6,646 bases of DNA, taken from assembly GCA_009705165.1 (NCBI GenBank), contig WLCU01000053.1, forward strand, positions 1 through 6,646. The letters are read 5' to 3'. The notes below the pieces were generated by a model. That model made no database searches, was not told the origin of the DNA, and was given only the letters and a program-made list of their open reading frames with translations. This DNA comes from Actinomycetota bacterium. GTDB lineage: Bacteria; Actinomycetota; Actinomycetes; Nanopelagicales; Nanopelagicaceae. This document shows positions 1 to 6,269 of the stretch, piece after piece (the stretch's first letter is position 1; each line of letters starts with the position of its first letter). The translations under genes and the position numbers were made by a program.

Positions 1-912
1 CTTGCTTCAATTGGTGGATATACCGAAAGAGATCTGCCATATGCGCTAGATCTTGAAAATAAATGTGTTCGCCTTGCTTCTTCTGGTGCTTGTCTGCAGT
101 ACGCAACAAGAAGCGCCGTGACTTTGTGGGCAGAAACTTTCCTGGCTTTCTTAAAAGACAAAACTGGAAGAACTCCGTTTCTCTATTCTTATTCAAGTTT
201 TCTTGAAGGCTCCATGAATAAGAGTAAAGAACTTGCGCAGTATCCGTTGTGGCTTGCTCAGTATGCAATTGACCCATTTAATCCAATTAATGCTCCTGGC
301 CTAAAAGTTGGTGGGTGCTACGTACATTCATGGACCGGCACCAACTGCGATTCTCAGTGGACTATTTGGCAGTACACATCATGCGGAATTGCGCCTAAAT
401 ACGGTGTGCCCGGAACTCGCCTTGATCTAAATATTTTCAGAGGAACAGCCGCAGATTTTCTCAACCTTGCCAAAGGTAGTTGGACTCCACAGCTAACAGA
501 TTTAATGCCAATTAACGAACCAACCCAACTAACAATTAATGAATTTAGCGCTACAACCACTAATAAGTTGGTGACATTTAATGTCTCAGTTATAAGGCCA
601 GATTCAACGCCAGTTGTCACCGGCGCAGTCAAATTGGTATTTGATCCATTAACCACTCCTGCGATTCGACCAACTCAAACGGTACTTCGGGCAACAAGTG
701 GTGAATGGACTTTGGCAATTAAAGGTTTGGCGGCAGGTGATTATTTGGGCAAGATTGTTTATACCGATGTCTCAAAGACGCATGCACAAAGCACACAACC
801 TGTTGCATTTACTGTTACTCAAGGCGTAATTCCCACGCCAACACCGTCACCAACTAAAACAGCAACACCAAAACCTGCCGTTGATGGATGCGCAAAGCAG
901 ATTAAGAATTAA
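1..912 (+). CDS. Secreted GH25 muramidase (lysozyme), C-terminal part; 5' end outside the window
   Basis: The frame is open from the first base, so the gene begins upstream; 303 codons are visible. GH25 enzymes cleave the MurNAc-GlcNAc beta-1,4 bond of peptidoglycan. The stretch LPYALDLEN (residues 13-20 of the visible part) carries the family's Asp-x-Glu active-site pair (D17, E19). WQYTS (123-127) followed by GVPGTRLDLNIFRG (about 135-148) is the typical end of the GH25 barrel, with the Asp that closes the active site. Residues about 168-275 look like one Ig-like beta-sandwich, and about 277-303 form a Thr/Pro tail (IPTPTPSPTKTATPKP). This layout suggests an exported protein working at the cell wall; any signal peptide would lie in the missing part, roughly 80-100 residues. 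The GTG at 118 is internal and is not the start. The last 11 bases overlap the convergent glpD. A role in own-wall remodelling or in attack on other cells cannot be told apart here. Confidence 0.88.
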   Translation, partial: LASIGGYTERDLPYALDLENKCVRLASSGACLQYATRSAVTLWAETFLAFLKDKTGRTPFLYSYSSFLEGSMNKSKELAQYPLWLAQYAIDPFNPINAPGLKVGGCYVHSWTGTNCDSQWTIWQYTSCGIAPKYGVPGTRLDLNIFRGTAADFLNLAKGSWTPQLTDLMPINEPTQLTINEFSATTTNKLVTFNVSVIRPDSTPVVTGAVKLVFDPLTTPAIRPTQTVLRATSGEWTLAIKGLAAGDYLGKIVYTDVSKTHAQSTQPVAFTVTQGVIPTPTPSPTKTATPKPAVDGCAKQIKN

Positions 913-2581
913 TACTTTCATCTTCATTGACTTCAAGTAATTGATCTAGCGCTTCAAGTTCGCGATCAACTAACTCTTCATATGCCAAAACAGAGGCCTT
1001 GCGTTCTTTGGTGCTCCAGCCAAGAACTGGCCCGATAATTGTTGACACAGCTTCAGCTAAATGTACGCCGTGATCTTGTGCTTCAAATGCAATTCGTGTG
1101 CGCCTTGAAATAACGTCATCGACGGTTCTGGCACCTTCGTGGCTTGCTGCATAATGGATTTCAGCTTTGATATACGTTAATTCAGGATCTATTTTCGCAG
1201 CTAACTTTGGATTATCTATTATTAAATCAAGGATTTCACTAATCATTGAGCCATAGCGATTGAGTAAATGTGTAATAGTCTGCGAATCTAAACCTGAGGT
1301 TTCGGCTAAGCGTTCAACCTGCTGCACCAAAGCAAAATATCCATCAGCACCAACAAGTGGAAGTTTTTCAGTTACAGACTCTGGCTTGATGGCGCGAAGT
1401 TCGATTACTGCGCGATCAATAACATCTTTAGCCATGACGCGATATGTGGTGTATTTACCTCCGGCAACGCTTACAAAACCCGCCGCTGGGCGATCAACTG
1501 TATGCTCGCGAGAAAGCTTGGTCGTAGATGAATTCTTATTATTAGCTACTAATGGTCGCAGCCCAGCATAAACACCAATAATTTGGTCTACTGAAATCTT
1601 AGGAGTTAATACACGATTTGCTTGATCTAGTATGTACTGAACATCTTCGCGGCTTGCAAATGGTTCGGCACGATCGCCCGTATACGGGGTATCCGTAGTT
1701 CCGACAATCCATTTATCGGCCCATGGAATTAAGAACAGCACTGACACTGGAGTTTTTAGAATTATTCCTGCATTAGATTTAATCGCAGACCCTGGCAAAA
1801 CGATATGAACACCTTTACTCATAGTTACGCCATAACCAGGTTTTAAATCAAAGTTTGCATGAAGTTCATCGCTCCAAATACCTGCACACATTACTGTTGC
1901 AGTTGCCGTGATGTTAATTATTTTCCCTGACACTAAGTCTTTTGCCTTAACGCCTACAATTCGCTTTCCTTCGCGCAAAAGAGATTGAGCACTAACGCGT
2001 GTGGCAATCACCGCTCCGTGGCGAGCGGCAGTACGAGCAATTGTCATTGTATGTCGAGCATCGTCAACTTGGGCATCAAAATACTTAATCGCACCGGTAA
2101 TTAAATCTGGGCGCAAAGAAGGCGCAATTTCGTTGATTTGTTTTTGGCCAATGTGTTTGTGCCAAGGCAGTGCTCGCTGAAACCCGCGAAGTGCGTCATA
2201 AAGGGCAAGGCCAGCTCCGACGTAAGTTCGTTCCTTGAATTTTTCTGTTAAAGGAAATAGAAAACCAACTGGTTTAACTAAATGTGGAGAAAGTGAAGAA
2301 ACCATTAATTCGCGCTCATGTAGCGCTTCGCGAACCAATTTAAAATCATATTGTTCTAGGTATCTAAGGCCACCGTGAATCAATTTACTTGATCGACTTG
2401 ATGTGCCAGCGGCTAAATCCTGTGATTCGATTAGCGCAACTTTTAAACCTCTAGATGCCGCGTCAAGTGCCGCGCCTACACCCGTAACTCCCCCGCCAAT
2501 AACTAAGACGTCAAAGCTTTCAGTTGATAATAGAGAGATGGCTTCATCACGTTGGTCGGGATTGAGCTGTGACGAGAACAT
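902..2581 (-). CDS. glpD: FAD-dependent glycerol-3-phosphate dehydrogenase (aerobic, quinone-linked type)
   Basis: Oxidises sn-glycerol-3-phosphate to dihydroxyacetone phosphate and passes electrons to the membrane quinone pool; a peripheral membrane enzyme in known homologues. The 559 residues are normal for the actinobacterial form. The N-terminal Rossmann fold shows VIGGGVTGVGAALDAASRG (27-45), with E52 at the end of the second strand expected to hold the FAD ribose. GTSSRSSKLIHGGLRYLE (59-76) is the conserved stretch after it. GGKYTTYRVMA (374-384) is the second family signature. The C-terminal alpha-helical domain covers about 405-530 and includes EIHYAASHEGARTVDDVISRRTR. The ATG start is supported by GGAG 11 bases upstream. 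The gene is divergent from glpK, its pathway partner, across 66 bases, which suggests shared control. Its 3' end runs 11 bases into the convergent muramidase gene. No frameshift or missing signature residue is seen. Confidence 0.97.
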   Translation of the reverse strand: MFSSQLNPDQRDEAISLLSTESFDVLVIGGGVTGVGAALDAASRGLKVALIESQDLAAGTSSRSSKLIHGGLRYLEQYDFKLVREALHERELMVSSLSPHLVKPVGFLFPLTEKFKERTYVGAGLALYDALRGFQRALPWHKHIGQKQINEIAPSLRPDLITGAIKYFDAQVDDARHTMTIARTAARHGAVIATRVSAQSLLREGKRIVGVKAKDLVSGKIINITATATVMCAGIWSDELHANFDLKPGYGVTMSKGVHIVLPGSAIKSNAGIILKTPVSVLFLIPWADKWIVGTTDTPYTGDRAEPFASREDVQYILDQANRVLTPKISVDQIIGVYAGLRPLVANNKNSSTTKLSREHTVDRPAAGFVSVAGGKYTTYRVMAKDVIDRAVIELRAIKPESVTEKLPLVGADGYFALVQQVERLAETSGLDSQTITHLLNRYGSMISEILDLIIDNPKLAAKIDPELTYIKAEIHYAASHEGARTVDDVISRRTRIAFEAQDHGVHLAEAVSTIIGPVLGWSTKERKASVLAYEELVDRELEALDQLLEVNEDESINS

Positions 2582-2586
2582 AAGCG

Positions 2587-2605
2587 TTGCATCTCCATTG
2601 CATCT
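2587..2605. repeat. Direct repeat TTGCATCT, 11-base period, in the glpD-glpK gap
   Basis: TTGCATCT occurs at 2587-2594 and again at 2598-2605, so the copies are offset by 11 bases, close to one helical turn. The first copy holds TTGCAT, which sits 16 bases before TAGAGT (2609-2614) and could act as a weak glpK -35 element (3 of 6 matches to TTGACA). The glpD ribosome binding site overlaps the end of the first copy and the spacer, on the other strand. It could be a tandem site for a regulator or a chance repeat. Confidence 0.35.
2593..2596 (-). promoter_or_regulatory. Ribosome binding site of glpD
   Basis: On the minus strand this reads GGAG, 11 bases before the glpD ATG at 2581. The spacing is slightly long but usable. 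It lies inside the short leader (about 22 bases) predicted from the -10 element at 2610-2615. Confidence 0.5.
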
Positions 2606-2608
2606 GGG

Positions 2609-2615
2609 TAGAGTA
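2609..2615. promoter_or_regulatory. Putative symmetric -10 element for divergent glpD and glpK transcription
   Basis: TAGAGTA reads as TAGAGT on the plus strand (2609-2614) and TACTCT on the minus strand (2615-2610); both fit the TANNNT pattern of a -10 hexamer. Starts about 7 bases downstream would fall near 2621 for glpK and near 2603 for glpD. That gives leaders of about 27 and 22 bases, each containing a ribosome binding site. A weak -35 (TTGCAT, 2587-2592, spacer 16) exists for glpK; none is clear for glpD. The flanking 10-mer GGTAGAGTAA (2607-2616) recurs in the alpha-galactosidase/galT gap. Assignment is by pattern only. Confidence 0.45.
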
Positions 2616-2627
2616 AGCCTAACTTAA
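2609..2627. promoter_or_regulatory. Iron-box-like site (DtxR/IdeR type) over the glpD-glpK promoter
   Basis: Read on the minus strand, these 19 bases begin TTAAGTTAGGCT. They match the DtxR/IdeR consensus TTAGGTTAGGCTAACCTAA at 14 of 19 positions. The inner 13 bases (2612-2624) form an imperfect palindrome in which 5 of 6 pairs match. The site overlaps the proposed -10 element, where a bound repressor would block both genes. DtxR-family iron regulators are widespread in actinobacteria, but control of glycerol genes by them is not something I know as established. The match could be accidental. Confidence 0.3.
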
Positions 2628-2629
2628 AT

Positions 2630-2644
2630 GTGAAAGGTTTTCAC
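2630..2644 (+). promoter_or_regulatory. Inverted repeat GTGAAA-GGT-TTTCAC containing the glpK ribosome binding site
   Basis: The two 6-base arms (2630-2635 and 2639-2644) are perfectly complementary around a 3-base centre. GAAAGG (2632-2637) is the best Shine-Dalgarno match before glpK and stands 10 bases ahead of the GTG at 2648, which decides the start. The repeat could be a DNA operator just downstream of the transcription start. As RNA it could only fold with a very tight loop. It resembles LacI-family operators (TGAAA...TTTCA), but the centre is one base shorter than the usual 14-base core. Confidence 0.45.
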
Positions 2645-2647
2645 GAC

Positions 2648-4135
2648 GTGAGATTCATCGGCAGTTTGGATCAAGGAACTTCTAGCACTCGTTTCATGAT
2701 TTTTGATCATTCTGGAAAAGTTGTAGGCCAACACCAACTAGAACATCGCCAGATTTTGCCAAAAGCGGGCTGGGTAGAACACGATGCTGCTGAAATTTGG
2801 GAGCGGGCTAAGGAAGTTATAACGGGTGCGCTCAAGCAGGCCGATATTTTAGGTTCTGATTTAGCTGCAATTGGAATTACAAACCAACGTGAGACCACAG
2901 TTGTTTGGGATGTGACTACTGGCCAGCCCTTAAGTAATGCCATTGTGTGGCAAGACACAAGGACTACAGAGTTCCTTGCTGGTTTATCTGAGTCAGATAA
3001 AGAAAAAATAAGATTTAAAACCGGCTTAACAATTGCGCCCTATTTTTCTGGCAGCAAAATTAACTGGTTACTGAATAATGTTTCGGCGGCAAGCGGTGAG
3101 AATGTTCGCTTTGGCACAATCGATTCTTGGTTGCTCTGGAACTTATCAGGTGGAGTACAAGGTGGTGTTCTTGCAACCGATGTAACCAATGCAAGCCGAA
3201 CGCTATTAATGAACTTAGAAACTCTTGATTGGGACGAAGAACTACTTGAAATCTTCGGAGTATCAAGAAGCGCACTACCGGAAATTAAATCTTCATCTCA
3301 AATTTATGCAACTACCGATCCGCATGGCCCCTTTGGAACTGCCATCCCGATTGCGGGAATCTTAGGAGACCAACAAGCGGCAATGGTTGGACAAGTCTGC
3401 TTCGAGCGAGGCGAATCCAAAACTACCTACGGCACAGGAAATTTTGCATTACTAAATACTGGAACCGATATTGTCAGATCGAAAAATGGTTTGCTTACGA
3501 CAGTCTGTTTTCAATTTAAAGACCAACCGGCTCGATATGCGCTAGAAGGATCAGTTGCAGTAACTGGTTCGGCCATTCAATGGCTGCGTGATCAGTTAGG
3601 AATTATTTCAAACGCTGCTGAAACAGAAAATCTTGCTTCTTCAGTTTCAGACACTGCAGGTGTTTATTTCGTCCCCGCTTTCTCTGGTTTATTCGCACCT
3701 TACTGGCGAAGTGATGCACGTGGTGCAATTGTTGGACTCACTCGCGCCGCGACTAAAGCGCATTTGGCACGTGCGGCTTTGGAAGCAATCTGCTATCAAA
3801 CCCGCGATGTTATGGATGCAATGGTGGCCGATAGCGGAGTACCTATGACAGAAATGCGTGTAGATGGAGGAATCACAGCTAACTCCTTGTGCATGCAGAT
3901 GCAGGCCGACATTATGGGAATTGATATCACTCGCCCATTAATTGCAGAAACGACTGCGCTAGGCGCGGCATATGCTGCAGGTTTGGCAGTTGGTTTCTGG
4001 GCTTCACAAGATGAAGTAAAAAAGCAATGGCAGCTTTCTAGAAAGTGGTCGCCAACTTCAACTGAAGATGTTCGAGATATTGGGTATGCACAGTGGAAGA
4101 AAGCTGTTGCTCGAACTTTAGACTGGGTTGATTAA
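2648..4135 (+). CDS. glpK: Glycerol kinase
   Basis: Phosphorylates glycerol to sn-glycerol-3-phosphate with ATP in the cytoplasm, supplying GlpD. With the start at GTG 2648 the protein has 495 residues, the usual family length. It begins [15 protein letters not shown], so the phosphate-binding DQGTSSTR falls at 8-15, as in known GlpK proteins. Further marks are GWVEHD (41-46), NQRETT (79-84), WQDTRT (101-106), [11 protein letters not shown] (132-142, FGGY signature), GDQQAA with the catalytic base D241, [12 protein letters not shown] (261-272) and [10 protein letters not shown] (404-413). A GTG at 2630 in the same frame would add six residues but has no ribosome binding site before it; 2648 has GAAAGG at good spacing. 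In E. coli GlpK the loop before GDQQ carries Arg236 for inhibition by fructose 1,6-bisphosphate; here that position is Ala (TAIPIAG), so that control is probably absent. Its stop interlocks with that of the convergent alpha-galactosidase gene. No glpF is in view. Confidence 0.97.
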   Translation: MRFIGSLDQGTSSTRFMIFDHSGKVVGQHQLEHRQILPKAGWVEHDAAEIWERAKEVITGALKQADILGSDLAAIGITNQRETTVVWDVTTGQPLSNAIVWQDTRTTEFLAGLSESDKEKIRFKTGLTIAPYFSGSKINWLLNNVSAASGENVRFGTIDSWLLWNLSGGVQGGVLATDVTNASRTLLMNLETLDWDEELLEIFGVSRSALPEIKSSSQIYATTDPHGPFGTAIPIAGILGDQQAAMVGQVCFERGESKTTYGTGNFALLNTGTDIVRSKNGLLTTVCFQFKDQPARYALEGSVAVTGSAIQWLRDQLGIISNAAETENLASSVSDTAGVYFVPAFSGLFAPYWRSDARGAIVGLTRAATKAHLARAALEAICYQTRDVMDAMVADSGVPMTEMRVDGGITANSLCMQMQADIMGIDITRPLIAETTALGAAYAAGLAVGFWASQDEVKKQWQLSRKWSPTSTEDVRDIGYAQWKKAVARTLDWVD

Positions 4136-6234
4136 ACCTTAGTTACTTCAATCAGAATTGCATTTGCTGGCGCAAGAATCGGTGCAGCAACACCAATAGT
4201 TGCTAAAGCTGATCCGGATAATTTAACTCCATCTAACCATTGTGGCGGAGCAATCAACATAAAACGTGGCGCACCAGCTGGATAAACCGCTTTAACCGAA
4301 TAAGTGGCATTGTGATCTAAATCTGCAAACTTTAGCGCCGCCGGATGTATAGCAACTGTTGGGGTTAATTGAACATAGGCAAATATTGCTTTGCTTTTAT
4401 CATGAGAAATTACGCCATATAAGTAACCGTGTTCGTCTGGATAATCCATCCGAACAGATTTTCCAGAGTGCAAGAGTCCGCGGTTTTCTTTGTAGTAAGC
4501 CGCCCAGGTAGCTAAATGTTTTCTTTCTTCTTCACTTGCCTCAGTAATATCCCATTCGATTCCTGCATGACCAAAAAGCGCAGTTGTTGCACGCATCGAA
4601 AGTTCCAAAGTACGTCCCGTTTGGTGACCGTGTGTTGGTCCAATATGTGTGCCAAGTAATTCTGGTGGAATAACTTGCGATGTCCAACGTTGAATTCGTT
4701 GACGTTCAAGAGCATCGTTGTTATCACTGGTCCAGAAACGATCCACTAAATCTATAACCCCTAGATCAATTCGTGCACCGCCCGATGCGCACGATTCAAT
4801 TTCCAAACCGGGATGGCGTTTTTTCAACTCTGCAAATAACTTATATATAGCCTGGGTCTGTCGTCGAACGCCAGCTTTGCCCAAGTGGCCAGCATCTACT
4901 AATACTCTGTTGTGATCCCATTTAATGTAAGCAATATTGTGGGCAGATAAAATGGAAGAAGTTTGTTCTAACACATGGTTATAAGCGCCTTCATGTCCAA
5001 GATCTAAAACGAGTTGGTGGCGCCATAGTGGTGGCACACGGTCACCTTCATGCAAAATCCATTCTGGGTGCAAGCGATACAAATCAGAGTCGGGATTAAC
5101 CATTTCGCCTTCAAACCATAATCCGAATTCAATTCCCTTGGCATTGATGTATTCAATGATGGGATTTAAACCGTTAGGCCAGACAGCAGGATCAATAGTC
5201 CAGTCACCTAAGCCAGCGTGGTCATCTCTGCGTAAATGGAACCAACCATCATCTAGAACTACACGTTCGATCCCGATTTCTGCAGCTACATCTACTAGCT
5301 CTCTAATTTTATTTTCATCGTGTTTAAAATACAACGCTTCCCACATGTTTAATGTCAGTGGCCGAGCTCGTTTCGGATGAACTTCGCGAGCACGCACATG
5401 TGCATGAAAAGCTGCACTCACACCATCCAAACCTTTATCTGAATAAACGGCAAACACTATGGGAGCTTGATAAATTTCATTGGGAGCAAGAATTAATTCG
5501 CCAGGAAGCAAAAGTTCGCCTGCACCAATTGCTTGTTGTCCATCAAAGCCACGTTCAACTAAGTACTGTGAATTCCCACTCCAGGCAATACTTGTTGCCC
5601 ATGCTTGTCCGGATTGAAATGTGGTGTGTGAAGTTAGCGCAATATCTGCAATTGAAAAATTGTGTCCACTTCTACCTTCGCGTGAGTCTCGGATCCAAGT
5701 TCCTGTTTGAATATCGCGGCGCTGAGGTTGACGCTCATTTGACCAACGACCTGTGAAATCCAACGTTTGATTTGCTTCCTGTGGCAGTGGAAGCCAATTT
5801 ATAAATTCATTAAGGCAATAATCTGTTGTACCAATGTTTTTAACTCTCGCGCTTTGCTTAAGTACTCCATGGACATCTAAGTCATAAGTAATCAGTACTT
5901 CAAGTTCTGCATGAAAATCTCGCAACGTGATCGCACAGTGATTTTCAACATGATGAAAATCGGTGACTTCAAATTTTGTAGACCAGGCCTGGCCATTTCG
6001 ATGACCAGATAAGGCTGGTCTTCCAAGAAATCCCCTTGCACTCTCACGCATAACACCTGGAAACTGCGGCTCATCCCATGAACTATTTGCAATTGATACT
6101 CGGCCTGCCACAGCAACATCGCCGTGGTCTCCAACTAATACCGCACCCCAATGACGAATGACCAAGGCGCCATTTACAACTTCGATGAGCAACGAAGAAG
6201 TCGCTGCGCTCAAAATCGCCGATTGTTTAGTCAC
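4132..6234 (-). CDS. GH36 alpha-galactosidase
   Basis: Hydrolyses terminal alpha-linked galactose from oligosaccharides or galactosyl-glycerols. The 700 residues match bacterial GH36 enzymes: N-terminal beta-supersandwich (about 1-285), a (beta/alpha)8 barrel (about 290-590), and a C-terminal beta domain. Visible marks are NMWEALYF (296-303), LDDGWF (327-332), YIKWDHNR (436-443) with the likely nucleophile D440, [11 protein letters not shown] (482-492), and [13 protein letters not shown] (501-513), where D504 is the likely acid/base. There is no signal peptide, so it probably acts in the cytoplasm on imported substrate. The start is GTG: an in-frame stop (minus-strand TAG, plus coordinates 6253-6255) lies just upstream with no other start codon between. 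No Shine-Dalgarno is present, but TACTCT sits 6 bases before the GTG, which fits a leaderless mRNA. It is divergent from galT across 20 bases, which supports a role in galactose use. The exact substrate (melibiose, raffinose, galactosyl-glycerol) cannot be read from sequence. Confidence 0.95.
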   Translation of the reverse strand: MTKQSAILSAATSSLLIEVVNGALVIRHWGAVLVGDHGDVAVAGRVSIANSSWDEPQFPGVMRESARGFLGRPALSGHRNGQAWSTKFEVTDFHHVENHCAITLRDFHAELEVLITYDLDVHGVLKQSARVKNIGTTDYCLNEFINWLPLPQEANQTLDFTGRWSNERQPQRRDIQTGTWIRDSREGRSGHNFSIADIALTSHTTFQSGQAWATSIAWSGNSQYLVERGFDGQQAIGAGELLLPGELILAPNEIYQAPIVFAVYSDKGLDGVSAAFHAHVRAREVHPKRARPLTLNMWEALYFKHDENKIRELVDVAAEIGIERVVLDDGWFHLRRDDHAGLGDWTIDPAVWPNGLNPIIEYINAKGIEFGLWFEGEMVNPDSDLYRLHPEWILHEGDRVPPLWRHQLVLDLGHEGAYNHVLEQTSSILSAHNIAYIKWDHNRVLVDAGHLGKAGVRRQTQAIYKLFAELKKRHPGLEIESCASGGARIDLGVIDLVDRFWTSDNNDALERQRIQRWTSQVIPPELLGTHIGPTHGHQTGRTLELSMRATTALFGHAGIEWDITEASEEERKHLATWAAYYKENRGLLHSGKSVRMDYPDEHGYLYGVISHDKSKAIFAYVQLTPTVAIHPAALKFADLDHNATYSVKAVYPAGAPRFMLIAPPQWLDGVKLSGSALATIGVAAPILAPANAILIEVTKV
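6214..6224. promoter_or_regulatory. Short palindrome AATCG-C-CGATT at the alpha-galactosidase 5' end
   Basis: Perfect 5+5 inverted repeat with a single central base, within codons 4-7 of the alpha-galactosidase gene. It covers the -35 position of the proposed galT promoter (about 28-38 bases before the predicted galT start). A repressor bound here could affect both divergent genes. It is short and in coding sequence, so chance is a real alternative. Confidence 0.2.
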
Positions 6235-6239
6235 AAAGG

Positions 6240-6269
6240 TAGAGTAACGACACTATGGAGCAGAGTAAA
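6240..6269. promoter_or_regulatory. Divergent alpha-galactosidase/galT promoter with symmetric -10 TAGAGTA
   Basis: TAGAGTA at 6240-6246 gives TAGAGT on the plus strand and TACTCT on the minus strand. For the alpha-galactosidase a -35-like TTTACT (minus strand, plus coordinates 6264-6269; 4 of 6 matches to TTGACA) lies at the ideal 17-base spacing. Transcription would begin at or next to the GTG at 6234. For galT the start would be near 6252, 3 bases before the ATG. The two predicted starts are 18 bases apart. No clear -35 is seen for galT. A second AGAGTAA (6262-6268) repeats the core 21 bases on, inside galT codons 3-5. Confidence 0.5.

Noticed and set aside
354..656. Open frame on the minus strand opposite the muramidase
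   Set aside because: No recognisable domain or ribosome binding site, and the plus-strand frame encodes clear GH25 motifs here.
823..839. Stem-loop GGCGT...ACGCC near the muramidase 3' end, as a terminator
   Set aside because: The stem is only 5 pairs, it lies in coding sequence, and no T run follows on either strand.
2630..2644. Catabolite-repression (cre/LacI) operator as a firm call
   Set aside because: The arms resemble such sites but the core is one base short and lacks the central CG; kept only as an unassigned inverted repeat.
4125..4139. Weak hairpin GGTT-gatta-AACC at the glpK/alpha-galactosidase junction
   Set aside because: Four pairs plus one wobble and no T run; too weak to be called a terminator.
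4186..4204. Stem AGCAAC...GTTGCT just past glpK
   Set aside because: It lies inside the alpha-galactosidase coding region and lacks a T run; probably chance.
5352..5756. 134-codon open frame on the plus strand opposite the alpha-galactosidase
   Set aside because: Low-complexity, His- and Leu-rich translation with no domain; the opposite strand encodes a continuous GH36 protein.
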